Shown: positions 16,321-24,768 of the stretch, piece by piece
Numbering within the stretch: position 1 is the stretch's first letter
How the letters are laid out: the number at the start of each line of letters is the position of its first letter
NCBI RefSeq assembly: GCF_014837155.1
Contig: NZ_JACYHA010000006.1
Coordinates: 154,568 to 218,567 of the forward strand
Reading direction: 5' to 3'
DNA: 64,000 nucleotides
Source of the DNA: Litchfieldia stipae
GTDB lineage: Bacteria; Bacillota; Bacilli; Bacillales; Bacillaceae_L
Position numbers and translations under genes: made by a program
Notes under the pieces: generated by a model
What the model was told of the DNA's origin: nothing
Database searches by the model: none
What the model saw: the letters and a program-made list of their open reading frames with translations, nothing else

Positions 16321-16350
16321 GTATAAAATTGTTTAATCCTGGCCATGATA
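16321..16350 (+). promoter_or_regulatory. Sigma-F type promoter of rsfA
   Basis: GTATA, a 15-nt spacer and GGCCATGATA fit the forespore sigma-F pattern with one mismatch in the -10 element. It lies 47 nt upstream of rsfA. Family knowledge agrees: rsfA of B. subtilis is forespore-transcribed. Confidence 0.6.
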
Positions 16351-16396
16351 GAAATAGATACATAACGAAAAAGATGAAGTAGGGAGTGTTAAATAG

Positions 16397-17125
16397 ATGA
16401 AAGTTAGACAAGATGCTTGGTCACATGAGGATGATTTATTACTTGCTGAGACCGTTCTTCGTTATATTCGTGAAGGTGGGACACAATTAGGTGCATTTGA
16501 AGAAGTAGGTGATCACCTTAACCGAACATCTGCTGCATGTGGATTCCGCTGGAATGCTGAAGTAAGAAAAAATTATGAGCAAGCGATTGCTATAGCGAAA
16601 AGACAGCGAAAAGAAAGAAAAAGAGCATTAGAGCGAATGAACAAAACGACAGCAGGTGAGACACCTGTTACTACTTACAGTGAACCAGTTACTACCCCAA
16701 GCTTCATGGGTGAAACACGTCATGAATTGGTTCAAGAGGAACGTCAACAACAGGTTGAGGAATTTTCTACTGAACTATTACCAGTAAACCAAGTACCGAC
16801 ACGTTCGATTGAATCTATTACGCTCGAAGATTGTATTTCCTTTCTATCAAATCTAAAGAATCAGGATCGACAATCTTACATTTTAAAAATGGAAAATGAT
16901 CAATTACAGAGAGAAAACGATGATTTAAGGTCTAAGAATAATCAATTAGAAAAAAGAATCGAAAAACTCACTCAAGAACAGACAACCATTCAAGAAGATT
17001 ATCAAGCACTTGTGCAAATTATGGATCGTGCTCGCCGAATGGTCATGTTTGAAGATAATGAAGACCGTAATACTCCAACATTCAGAATGGATCAAAACGG
17101 AAATCTTGAACAAGTAGCTAAATAA
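16397..17125 (+). CDS. rsfA: Prespore-specific transcriptional regulator RsfA
   Basis: The product is 242 aa. The N terminus is a Myb/SANT-like domain (about 5-60: QDAWSHEDDLLLAETVLRYI and NRTSAACGFRWNAEVRKNY). A basic stretch follows (RQRKERKRALERM), then a variable linker, and a long C-terminal coiled coil (about 160-215). In B. subtilis RsfA fine-tunes sigma-F-dependent genes in the forespore. GGGAGTG precedes the ATG, and a sigma-F-like promoter lies upstream. It is a monocistronic gene ending at a strong terminator. Confidence 0.92.
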   Translation: MKVRQDAWSHEDDLLLAETVLRYIREGGTQLGAFEEVGDHLNRTSAACGFRWNAEVRKNYEQAIAIAKRQRKERKRALERMNKTTAGETPVTTYSEPVTTPSFMGETRHELVQEERQQQVEEFSTELLPVNQVPTRSIESITLEDCISFLSNLKNQDRQSYILKMENDQLQRENDDLRSKNNQLEKRIEKLTQEQTTIQEDYQALVQIMDRARRMVMFEDNEDRNTPTFRMDQNGNLEQVAK

Positions 17126-17167
17126 AAAAAAAGGCTTTTCAAGTTTATTCTTGAAAGCCTTTTTTTT
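17124..17167. terminator. Bidirectional terminator between rsfA and tcdA
   Basis: An A-run, GGCTTTTCAAG, a 6-nt loop, CTTGAAAGCC and a T-run form a stem with one bulged base. The A and T runs serve both convergent genes. Confidence 0.85.
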
Positions 17168-17172
17168 GAGGG

Positions 17173-17940
17173 CTATTTTCCGTCACTTACTCGACTAATT
17201 TTAACGTCCTTTAATAAGTCACTAACCACTCTACTTGCCATAATTAAGCCAGCAACAGACGGTACGAACGCATTAGAAGATGGTGGCATCTTTGCTTTTC
17301 TAATTTTCGCTTGATCATTTGCGATTTCTTTTCGAATTTCTTCCCTTATAACAATTGGACTCTCATCAGAGAATACGACATTAATTCCCTTATGAATTCC
17401 TTCCTTGCGCAGTCGAGTACGAATGACCTTTGCAATAGGATCTGTATGTGTTTTTGAAATATCTGCGATTTGAAATCTTGTTGGATCCATTTTGTTTGCT
17501 GCTCCCATACTTGAAATAACAGGGATATTTCTTTTTAGACACTCTTTCATTAGATGGATCTTATAAGAAATCGTATCAGACGCATCGACGACATAATCAA
17601 GTCCATAATCAAAAAACTGTTCATACGTTTCTTCTGTATAGAACATTTTTAAAGCAATGACCTCACACTCTGGGTTAATGTCCGCGATTCGATTCTTCAT
17701 TACTTCAACTTTCTGCTGTCCAACAGTTGAAAGAAGGGCAATGATTTGTCGATTTACATTTGTAATATCAACATCATCTTTATCAACTAGAATTAATCTA
17801 CCTACTCCAGAACGAGCTAATGCTTCAGCAGCAAATGAACCTACACCGCCTATCCCAAGCACTGCCACTGTGCTATTTTTCATTGTATCTAACCCTTGCT
17901 TCCCAATCGCCAATTCATTTCTTGAAAACTGGTGTAACAT
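17173..17940 (-). CDS. tcdA: tRNA threonylcarbamoyladenosine dehydratase
   Basis: The product is 255 aa, ThiF/E1-like. The nucleotide-binding motif is GIGGVGSFAAEAL, followed by LVDKDDVDITNVNRQ with the acidic residue that ends beta-2, and SSMGAANKMDPTRF. It cyclises t6A37 of ANN-decoding tRNAs using ATP (family knowledge). The ATG at 17940 follows GGAGTGG; an upstream in-frame GTG at 17949 overlaps that site. It corresponds to B. subtilis yrvM, which also lies between rarA and the 6S-2 RNA/aspS. Confidence 0.9.
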   Translation of the reverse strand: MLHQFSRNELAIGKQGLDTMKNSTVAVLGIGGVGSFAAEALARSGVGRLILVDKDDVDITNVNRQIIALLSTVGQQKVEVMKNRIADINPECEVIALKMFYTEETYEQFFDYGLDYVVDASDTISYKIHLMKECLKRNIPVISSMGAANKMDPTRFQIADISKTHTDPIAKVIRTRLRKEGIHKGINVVFSDESPIVIREEIRKEIANDQAKIRKAKMPPSSNAFVPSVAGLIMASRVVSDLLKDVKISRVSDGK

Positions 17941-17978
17941 GCTATCCACTCCATTACCGATAATTCTACTTCATCAGC

Positions 17979-18017
17979 GGGACACATCCTGTCCCACTTT
18001 TGGTGCCTGGCACCACC
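17979..18017. repeat. Short palindromic intergenic repeats GGGACA...TGTCCC and GGTGCCTGGCACC
   Basis: Two adjacent small palindromes lie upstream of tcdA. A similar GGTGCCTGTCACCACCCG occurs at about 49484-49501, and a degenerate GGACA...GTCCC at about 40374-40391, so these are dispersed elements of the genome. Function unknown. Confidence 0.5.
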
Positions 18018-18103
18018 CGAATATGACTATATCATACTTCCCGAAAATTTCATAAGTCGTTCATTAACTTTATCTGAATACTTTGTATTTGAACATATAA
18101 AAA

Positions 18104-18132
18104 CCCTGCTGAGTCACACTGTTCAGTCAGGG
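18104..18132 (-). terminator. Terminator downstream of 6S RNA
   Basis: On the minus strand CCCTG(A)CTGA pairs with TCAGCAGGG across a 10-nt loop and is followed by TTTTT. It stands 28 nt past the 3' end of the 6S RNA. Confidence 0.75.
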
Positions 18133-18159
18133 ATAATTATTCTGATATAACAAATCACA

Positions 18160-18348
18160 AAAGTCCCAATCGTGCCGTCGATGCCTTCGTTTTGAACCCG
18201 CATCGCGCAGGTGGGTGCCCTGTTTCAGGTTTCGCACGTCCTCTAATCAAAGCGATAAGGCATGTACTTAATATGAAAACTCCGGGCTCCCGTATAACTT
18301 ATTGTTCGGTCAAAACAATAGGTTATACGACGAACACCTCAGGACTTT
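18160..18348 (-). ncRNA. ssrS: 6S RNA (6S-2/BsrB-like)
   Basis: The minus strand folds as a long rod closed by AAAGTCC at the 5' end and GGACTTT at the 3' end. Internal segments are typical of Firmicutes 6S RNA: a conserved CCTGAGGTGTTCG start and GGCACCCACCTG...GCGGGTTCAAAACGA before the closing arm. 6S RNA binds sigma-A RNA polymerase holoenzyme and mimics an open promoter. The site between aspS and tcdA is where B. subtilis has bsrB. A sigma-A promoter lies upstream and a terminator downstream. Exact ends are judged from the closing stem only. Confidence 0.85.
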
Positions 18349-18370
18349 TATGATCTTAACTTATGTCAAA

Positions 18371-18399
18371 ATAATAACATATAAAAATCGCCTTTTCAA
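18371..18399 (-). promoter_or_regulatory. Sigma-A promoter of 6S RNA
   Basis: On the minus strand TTGAAA (18394-18399), a 17-nt spacer and TATTAT (18371-18376) are well-formed -35 and -10 boxes. The predicted start is about 15-20 nt upstream of the closing stem, implying 5' processing or a short leader. Confidence 0.65.
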
Positions 18400-18423
18400 G
18401 ATAACTCAATGGTTAAAATTCCT

Positions 18424-20193
18424 CTATTTTTCAACATTTAGTGACAAATACAGATCATTTAATTGAGCATCACTTACCTCACCTGGAGCCTCTGTTAGTA
18501 AGTCACTTGCACTTGCTGTTTTCGGAAAGGCAATCGTGTCACGAAGATTCGTTCTACCAGCTAGTAACATGACCATTCGGTCTAGTCCAAGAGCAATACC
18601 GCCATGTGGAGGAGTACCATATTCAAATGCTTCAAGTAGGAAGCCAAATTGTTCTCTTGCTTCTTCTTCACTAAAGCCTAATATCTTAAACATCTTTTCT
18701 TGAATGTCACGTTCGAATATACGTAATGAACCTCCACCAAGCTCATACCCATTTAATACAAGGTCATAGGCTTGTGCTCTTACTTTGCCAGGTTCAGAAT
18801 CTAGTAATTCAAGATCTTCTCTTGCAGGCATTGTGAACGGATGATGTGCAGCGAAATAACGCCCTTCGCCTTCGTCATACTCTAGTAATGGCCAATCAGT
18901 TACCCATAAGAAGTTAAATTTACTCTCATCTATTAATTTTAACTCTTTCCCTAATTTCAATCGAAGTGCACCTAATGCATCAGCCACAACTGATTTCTTA
19001 TCTGCAACAAACAGGAATAAATCTCCCGCTGTCCCGTCAAGAAGCTGTAACAGTGATTGTTGCTCTTCTTCACTAAAGAATTTAGCAATAGGACCTTTTA
19101 ATTCTTGCTCCTCTGCCTTTAACCACGCCAAGCCTTTTGCTCCATACACCTTGACAAATTCAGTTAATGCGTCGATGTCTTTTCGAGAATACTGATCAGC
19201 AGCCCCTTTGACATTAATCGCCTTCACTTGGCCATCGCTTTGAACAGCCCCACTAAATACTTTAAAGCCACTATCCTTCACTAATTCAGACAAATCAACA
19301 AGCTCCATCTCAAAGCGAGTATCTGGCTTATCAGAACCATAACGATTCATCGCATCTGTATAAGTCAATCTTGGGAAAGGAGTTTCAACTGCTATGCCCT
19401 TGACCTCATTCATTACCTTAGACATCATTGCTTCCATCATCGAAATGATATCCTCTTGACTCATAAATGATGTCTCAATATCAATTTGAGTAAATTCTGG
19501 TTGACGGTCTGCACGTAAATCCTCATCTCTGAAGCAACGAGCAATTTGATAATACTTATCAAATCCACCGACCATCAATAATTGTTTAAACAACTGTGGA
19601 GATTGTGGTAATGCATAGAACTCACCTGGATGCACACGACTTGGTACTAAATAGTCACGTGCACCTTCAGGTGTACTCTTTGTTAGAATTGGTGTTTCTA
19701 TATCTAAGAATCCTTCAGTATCCAAGAAGTTACGAATTGTTTTCGTAACATCATGACGCATTTTAAATGTGTCATACATCGATTGACGTCTCAAATCTAA
19801 ATAACGATACTTTAATCGAACATCTTCAGAAACCTCTGTTTTATCATTAATGCTAAAAGGCGGTGTTTTTGCAGCATTTAAAATGACAATCTGCTCTGCT
19901 TTGACCTCAATTTTTCCAGTTGCAATGTTCTCATTAATTGTTCCTTCTTCACGTGCAACAACTGTACCTTCTATATCGACAACATACTCATTTCGAATCT
20001 CTTCAGCAATCGCCAATGCTTCACTAGAAACCTCAGGGTTAAAAACAACCTGTACAATTCCTGTTCTATCACGTAAATCAATGAAAATAAGTCCGCCAAG
20101 GTCACGTCGTTTTTGAACCCAGCCTTTTAATTTCACTTTCGTACCTGTTGCTTCAACAGGTACCTCACCACAATAATATGTTCGACCGTACAT
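18424..20193 (-). CDS. aspS: Aspartate-tRNA ligase
   Basis: The product is 589 aa, the usual bacterial length. An OB-fold anticodon-binding domain (about 1-105) precedes the class II core with [20 protein letters not shown] (motif 1 region), [20 protein letters not shown] (motif 2), the bacterial insertion (about 290-420) and GLDRMVMLL (motif 3). ATG at 20193 follows AGAGGTGG; the upstream in-frame GTG at 20202 overlaps it. It is 11 nt after hisS and shares its T-box-controlled transcript. Whether it is discriminating or makes Asp-tRNA-Asn cannot be read directly here. Confidence 0.97.
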   Translation of the reverse strand: MYGRTYYCGEVPVEATGTKVKLKGWVQKRRDLGGLIFIDLRDRTGIVQVVFNPEVSSEALAIAEEIRNEYVVDIEGTVVAREEGTINENIATGKIEVKAEQIVILNAAKTPPFSINDKTEVSEDVRLKYRYLDLRRQSMYDTFKMRHDVTKTIRNFLDTEGFLDIETPILTKSTPEGARDYLVPSRVHPGEFYALPQSPQLFKQLLMVGGFDKYYQIARCFRDEDLRADRQPEFTQIDIETSFMSQEDIISMMEAMMSKVMNEVKGIAVETPFPRLTYTDAMNRYGSDKPDTRFEMELVDLSELVKDSGFKVFSGAVQSDGQVKAINVKGAADQYSRKDIDALTEFVKVYGAKGLAWLKAEEQELKGPIAKFFSEEEQQSLLQLLDGTAGDLFLFVADKKSVVADALGALRLKLGKELKLIDESKFNFLWVTDWPLLEYDEGEGRYFAAHHPFTMPAREDLELLDSEPGKVRAQAYDLVLNGYELGGGSLRIFERDIQEKMFKILGFSEEEAREQFGFLLEAFEYGTPPHGGIALGLDRMVMLLAGRTNLRDTIAFPKTASASDLLTEAPGEVSDAQLNDLYLSLNVEK

Positions 20194-20204
20194 GATATCC
20201 ACCT

Positions 20205-21476
20205 CTACCTTAATTTTTCTTTGATATATGCGATAAATTCAGTAAGTAATACTTCTTCCTGGTTTCCAGAATCCATATCCTTTACGTTAATCACATTTCG
20301 TTCTAATTCATCATCACCAATTACACCTACAAGCTTAGCTCCTAAGCGATCTGCTGCTTTAAACTGTGCTTTGACTTTTCGATTTAAATAATCTTTTTCA
20401 GCACTAACCTCATTTTTTCTTAACTGGTGAACAAGAGTTGCTGCTTTTGCAGATGCATTATCACCTAGTCCAACAACATAACAGTCAATTGTTTCTTCTA
20501 GTGGCAATTCGATTTCTTCTGCTTTAAGTGCTGATAAAAGTCTCTCAATACTTAATGCAAAACCAATCCCAGGAGTATCTGGACCACCGATGTCCTCTAC
20601 AAGGCCATTATATCTACCACCACCACAAAGTGTTGTAATTGCGCCAAAGCCCTCAGCATTACTCATAATCTCAAATGCTGTGTGATTGTAATAATCTAAT
20701 CCTCTAACAAGTCCAGAATCGATTTCAAAGTCGATACCAAATTCAGTTAAATAGCTTTGGACTTTTTCAAAGTAGACCTTCGACTCTTCATTTAAATATT
20801 CCAGAATGGAAGGAGCAGATTTCATTAATTCATGGTCGCGATCCTTTTTGCAATCAAGAATCCTCATTGGATTCTTGTCTAGCCTTGATTTACAATCTCC
20901 ACAAAACTCATCAATTCTAGGTTCAAAGTGCTTAATTAGTGCGTCACGGTGAGCAGTTCTACTATCCTTATCACCTAAACTATTGATGACAAGCTTTAAT
21001 TTCTTTAAGCCAAGTGATTGATATACTTCCATCGCTAGAGCAATTACTTCTGCATCTATGGCTGGATCCATGCTTCCAAGTGCCTCTACCCCAAATTGAA
21101 CAAATTGACGAAAACGACCAGCTTGTGGGCGTTCATAACGAAACATTGGTCCAATATAATAAAGCTTGGTTGGTTGTGATGGATTTCCAAATAACTTTTG
21201 TTCAACAAATGAACGGACTACTGCAGCCGTTCCTTCTGGTCGTAATGTCAGGCTTCTATCTCCACGGTCAGTAAATGTGTACATTTCTTTTTGAACGATA
21301 TCTGTTGTATCCCCTACACTTCGTAAAAATAAATCCGTATGTTCGAAGATCGGTGTTCGTATTTCTTTATAATTAAAACGTCTACACACGTCTCTAGCGA
21401 CTTTCTCAATGTATTGCCATTTTTCCACTTCACCTGGCAGAATATCTTGTGTTCCTCTCGGTATATTAATTGACAT
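20205..21476 (-). CDS. hisS: Histidine-tRNA ligase
   Basis: The product is 423 aa. Class II motifs: [14 protein letters not shown] (motif 1), [23 protein letters not shown] (motif 2 with the HisRS-specific pattern), histidine loop [15 protein letters not shown] and [10 protein letters not shown] (motif 3). The C-terminal anticodon-binding domain (about 330-420) follows. AGGAGG precedes the ATG. It is the first gene of hisS-aspS, controlled by the T-box leader ending about 160 nt upstream. A short MITE-like repeat sits between the leader terminator and this gene. Confidence 0.97.
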   Translation of the reverse strand: MSINIPRGTQDILPGEVEKWQYIEKVARDVCRRFNYKEIRTPIFEHTDLFLRSVGDTTDIVQKEMYTFTDRGDRSLTLRPEGTAAVVRSFVEQKLFGNPSQPTKLYYIGPMFRYERPQAGRFRQFVQFGVEALGSMDPAIDAEVIALAMEVYQSLGLKKLKLVINSLGDKDSRTAHRDALIKHFEPRIDEFCGDCKSRLDKNPMRILDCKKDRDHELMKSAPSILEYLNEESKVYFEKVQSYLTEFGIDFEIDSGLVRGLDYYNHTAFEIMSNAEGFGAITTLCGGGRYNGLVEDIGGPDTPGIGFALSIERLLSALKAEEIELPLEETIDCYVVGLGDNASAKAATLVHQLRKNEVSAEKDYLNRKVKAQFKAADRLGAKLVGVIGDDELERNVINVKDMDSGNQEEVLLTEFIAYIKEKLR

Positions 21477-21531
21477 CCGTGTTTCCTCCTAATTGCTTGC
21501 ATTAAACTTATAAAAGTATGTAAAGATAAGA

Positions 21532-21630
21532 CTGTTTTCGTATATATTGTTGTTTTCAACGCAGTAGCCTTAATATACTCCACGTCCGGCGGGGTCTATT
21601 AAGACTGCTAGAAACTTCATTTGAAAACAG
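21532..21630. repeat. MITE-like repeat, short copy (99 bp)
   Basis: Ends are CTGTTTTC and GAAAACAG. The outer parts match the two longer copies (TATATATTGTTG, GCCT-AATATACTCC-CGTCC, GACTGCTAGAA) but the middle is deleted. It is inside the hisS mRNA leader, between the T-box terminator and the ribosome binding site. Confidence 0.75.
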
Positions 21631-21638
21631 CCAAAAAT

Positions 21639-21938
21639 AAAAAAACTCCCATCCCTACATTTACATGTAGGGACGAGAGTTTGAATTCCCGTGGTGCCAC
21701 CCTAGTTGAGATATCAAAAATAAATATCTCCACTCAATCAGTTAACGCCTGATACGTTCATCTCCTACTAAAGAACAGCTCTTTTTCAGAGTGAAACCTA
21801 AGAGGTGTTCTTTCATTAAGTCATCATGTAGAAATGCTCTCAGCCTGCGGCATTTCCTCTCTAACCATGTGTCATCCTAACTACTATTCCTCATCATTGG
21901 TTCAAATATTAATATTTCTATTTTCATATGTATAATTT
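21639..21938 (-). promoter_or_regulatory. T-box riboswitch of hisS-aspS
   Basis: The T-box antiterminator sequence AGGGTGGCACCACGGG is present (21688-21703, minus strand). It precedes a 17-bp terminator stem (arms AACTCTCGTCCCTACAT and ATGTAGGGATGGGAGTT) and TTTTTTT at about 21639-21645. Stem I begins at GATGAGGAATAGTAG. In the expected specifier position the minus strand reads GAACACC, so the specifier codon is probably CAC (His). Uncharged tRNA-His should therefore promote read-through. The codon call is my reading of the secondary structure and is the weakest part. Confidence 0.9.
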
Positions 21939-21944
21939 TATATT

Positions 21945-21973
21945 ATCATACGTATGAACGAACTACTTGTCAA
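21945..21973 (-). promoter_or_regulatory. Sigma-A promoter of the T-box hisS-aspS transcript
   Basis: TTGACA (21968-21973), a 17-nt spacer and TATGAT (21945-21950) on the minus strand. The predicted start falls near 21938, just before stem I. Confidence 0.75.
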
Positions 21974-22006
21974 GAGCAACTCACCCAATTTAATTAAACA
22001 TTCCAT

Positions 22007-22183
22007 TTATGAACGATCTAATTGTTTTTTTAATTTCCTAACATCATTCACTGAGATGCCAAATTCTGATGCTAACTCGACATAAGTAGCTTCTTGTTCT
22101 TTCTTTACAAAATGATGGAGATCGACTCCAAATAACCCATTAGTTGCTTGATGTGAATGCTGTCCTTTTTCACTAAATCTCAT
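22007..22183 (-). CDS. yrzK: Small conserved protein YrzK-like, HTH-like
   Basis: The product is 58 aa: MRFSEKGQHSHQATNGLFG, a helical FVKKEQEATYVELASEFG, then ISVNDVRKLKKQLDRS, which looks like a single HTH resembling sigma-70 region 4. Small proteins like this (B. subtilis YrzK) occur between hisS and the amidase gene. The start is set by the short conserved form and by AAGGAGCGG upstream. A longer frame exists upstream but runs into the MITE-like repeat and is not real. Function unknown. Confidence 0.7.
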   Translation of the reverse strand: MRFSEKGQHSHQATNGLFGVDLHHFVKKEQEATYVELASEFGISVNDVRKLKKQLDRS

Positions 22184-22212
22184 AGAATTGACCCGCTCCT
22201 TTTTAATATTGA

Positions 22213-22400
22213 CTGTTTTCTTATATATTATCGCAACCTGAATCCACTCCGCGTCCTGTGGGGTGAGCACTGAGCCTCCTCGTCGCACACTCCTGCGGGG
22301 TCTCACTTTGCTCCCGCATCCCATGGGAGTCTACGTTGTATTCAGACTGCTAGGGAAGCTCATCTCAAGTAATTCTTGGCTACTAACAATGAGAAAACAG
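22213..22400. repeat. MITE-like repeat, full copy (188 bp)
   Basis: Ends are CTGTTTTC and GAAAACAG. Inside are CCACTCCGCGTCCTGTGGGG, GAGCCTCCTCGTCGC and CTCCTGCGGGGTCTCACTTTG, blocks shared with the copy at 59180-59369. It fills most of the interval between yrzK and the amidase gene; the rest of that interval shows only the amidase upstream region. Confidence 0.8.
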
Positions 22401-22530
22401 CATTTAAATGATTAACTTATTAATTAGCTTGCCCCTTTTCTTAGATTTATTTTCAATTTTAACAAGGATTTTTCACATTGCTAACGAACTAATGTAAAGG
22501 AACAGACTATACACCAAAGGAGGATTCTAA

Positions 22531-24288
22531 TTGCTACAACATTTAGTAAAAATCGTACTCTGCTTCACACTACTAATTGCTATCACACCACTTTATGATT
22601 CCAATAATGTAGCAAGTGCCGCAGAATCAACTGCCACAATAAATACCCAAATCTTAAATGTCAGGGGAGGCCCTGGTTTATCATATAAGGTTATTAAACA
22701 GGTGAAAATGGGTGAAAAATTTTCGATTATTGAAACAAAAGGTGATTGGTACAAGGTTAAATTATCTAACAGCCAAGACGGATGGGTTGCATCCTGGCTT
22801 GTTAAAGCAAATACTGTAAGTAAACAAGCAACAAGTTCATCAGTTACTTCAACTGCTAATGGACTCCGAATTAGAACAGGACCTGGAACAAGCTTTCAAG
22901 TTGTAGGTTCAATCGATAAAGGACAACAGGCAGCACTCATTGAAAAAAATGAAAACTGGACCAAAATCAACTATAAAAATACCCAAGGGTGGGTTTCATC
23001 TCAGTACATAACAGGAGGAGCTACTAGTTCGTCTTCACCCTCGGGAAATACTAGTACATCAACCAAAACTGGAAAGATCACAGCAAATAGTTTAAATGTG
23101 AGAAGTCAAGCTAGTCAAACAGCTAGCGTCCTTGGAAAATTAAACACTGGAGATACCGTTCCAGTTACAAATACAACTGGCAATTGGGTAGGAATTGAAT
23201 ACAAGAACAAAAAAGCATTTGTTCATAAGGATTATATTACGATCCAAACCAACAATTCTTCGAATCAAACAACAACTTCACAAAAAGGGACTGGGGTTGT
23301 TACTGCATCTTCCCTTAATGTAAGGAATAGTAATTCATTAAGCGGATCTATTGTTGCGAGTCTAAAAAAAGGTAATTCTGTAACAATCGTTTCAGAATCA
23401 AACGATTGGTTAGAGATACAGCTTTCTAACGGAAATAAAGGATGGGTTGCGAGCTGGTATATAGAACGCAAAGTAAGCCCAACAACTCCTTCTACAGGAA
23501 GTTCGACTGAACAAGGAAATTCAGTTAAGATCCTTTCAAATGGGACAAACATTAGATCTGGTGCTTCTACAACTACGAATGTAATTGCAAGGGCAAATGA
23601 AGGAGATACATATAAAATCGTTAGTACCGAAGGCGACTGGTACAAAATCGAAATCTCAAACGGAAAAACAGGCTATATCGCTGGATGGATTGTTCAAGTA
23701 TTAGGAGGAAATGTACAAGCTATTCAAAAGCCTGGAGTAAATCAATATTTAAAAAACAAAACCATCATCTTAGACCCAGGACATGGGGGTAGAGATAGTG
23801 GAGCTGTTGGCTCAAGAGGCACACTGGAAAAGAATCTAACATTACGAACAGCAAAATTAGTCCATGATAAGCTCTCAGCAGCTGGCGCTAATGTGATTTT
23901 ATCTAGAAGCAGTGATACATATGTAAGCTTAGCATCAAGGGTTAGTATTTCTCATTACCGCAATGCAGATGCATTTGTAAGTATTCATTTTGACAGTATC
24001 AATGATAGTAGTGTCAGAGGAATTACCTCCTACTATTACAAGAATATTGATCTGCCAGTAGCTACTGCCCTTCAAACAGAATTGATTAAATATACAGGTC
24101 TGAAGGATCGTGGACATCGAAGCGGAAATTATCAAGTGCTCAGATCTAATCGACAACCAAGCGTATTGCTAGAACTAGGATTTTTAAGTAATGTTTCTGA
24201 AGAACTGACCGTAAATTCTAGTAGCTATCAAGAGAATGTTTCAAATGGAATCTATTACGGACTAGCACAATATTTCAAGTCAAAATAA
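22531..24288 (+). CDS. N-acetylmuramoyl-L-alanine amidase with five SH3b domains (YrvJ-like)
   Basis: The product is 585 aa, secreted. A signal peptide covers about 1-30 (LVKIVLCFTLLIAITPL, cleavage near ASA). Five bacterial SH3 repeats with the LNVR/LRIR signature start near 36, 110, 184, 258 and 332, separated by Ser/Thr-rich linkers. The Amidase_3 domain (about 410-583) has zinc ligands in LDPGHGG, TLEKN and SIHFDS and the catalytic Glu in LLELGFLSN. It cleaves the MurNAc-L-Ala bond of peptidoglycan. Start is TTG with AAAGGAGG upstream. In B. subtilis the equivalent yrvJ occupies the same place. Confidence 0.92.
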   Translation: MLQHLVKIVLCFTLLIAITPLYDSNNVASAAESTATINTQILNVRGGPGLSYKVIKQVKMGEKFSIIETKGDWYKVKLSNSQDGWVASWLVKANTVSKQATSSSVTSTANGLRIRTGPGTSFQVVGSIDKGQQAALIEKNENWTKINYKNTQGWVSSQYITGGATSSSSPSGNTSTSTKTGKITANSLNVRSQASQTASVLGKLNTGDTVPVTNTTGNWVGIEYKNKKAFVHKDYITIQTNNSSNQTTTSQKGTGVVTASSLNVRNSNSLSGSIVASLKKGNSVTIVSESNDWLEIQLSNGNKGWVASWYIERKVSPTTPSTGSSTEQGNSVKILSNGTNIRSGASTTTNVIARANEGDTYKIVSTEGDWYKIEISNGKTGYIAGWIVQVLGGNVQAIQKPGVNQYLKNKTIILDPGHGGRDSGAVGSRGTLEKNLTLRTAKLVHDKLSAAGANVILSRSSDTYVSLASRVSISHYRNADAFVSIHFDSINDSSVRGITSYYYKNIDLPVATALQTELIKYTGLKDRGHRSGNYQVLRSNRQPSVLLELGFLSNVSEELTVNSSSYQENVSNGIYYGLAQYFKSK

Positions 24289-24319
24289 AGAGAGGCTGAT
24301 TTTCAGCCTCTCTTTATTT
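24283..24319. terminator. Bidirectional terminator containing both stop codons
   Basis: AAATAAAGAGAGGCTGA and its complement form a perfect 17-bp stem with a TTT loop. The amidase stop (24286-24288) and the dtd stop (24314-24316) both lie inside the stem. Confidence 0.85.
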
Positions 24320-24754
24320 GCTTTCAATTATTAACGTGACAGGTCCAACATTTGTGAATTGCACATCCATCATACTACCAAATTCCCCAGTTTCAACAGT
24401 TACGCCTTTTGATCTAAGCTCTTGATTAAAGCCTTCGTATAGCTCATTGGCATACTCAGGTGGGGCTGCCTCCATAAAGTTTGGGCGTCTCCCCTTACGA
24501 CAATCACCATATAACGTAAATTGTGAAACAGAAAGTATCTCCCCACCAATATCCAGGAGAGATAGATTCATTTTTCCAGTCTCATCTTCAAAAATTCGAA
24601 GATTGACAATCTTATCAGCTACATACTTCACATCATCAATGGTATCCGTATGTGTAATCCCTACTAATAGCATTAAGCCATTTGAGATTTGACCGATTGT
24701 TCGATCACCTACTGTGACGCTTGCTTTTCTTGCTCGTTGAACAACAACCCTCAT
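24314..24754 (-). CDS. dtd: D-aminoacyl-tRNA deacylase
   Basis: The product is 146 aa. Family motifs: [13 protein letters not shown] at the N terminus, [18 protein letters not shown] (catalytic SQFTLYG) and the C-terminal VTNxGPVT-like [12 protein letters not shown]. It removes D-amino acids from mischarged tRNAs. It lies 14 nt after relA, so the two are likely co-transcribed, as in B. subtilis (yrvI). Confidence 0.95.
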   Translation of the reverse strand: MRVVVQRARKASVTVGDRTIGQISNGLMLLVGITHTDTIDDVKYVADKIVNLRIFEDETGKMNLSLLDIGGEILSVSQFTLYGDCRKGRRPNFMEAAPPEYANELYEGFNQELRSKGVTVETGEFGSMMDVQFTNVGPVTLIIESK

Positions 24755-24768
24755 ACTCTCATTCCCCT

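Noticed and set aside
22184..22324. Extension of yrzK by 47 upstream codons
   Set aside because: The extension lies largely in the MITE-like repeat and reads as basic low-quality sequence; the 58-aa form matches the known small protein and has its own ribosome site.
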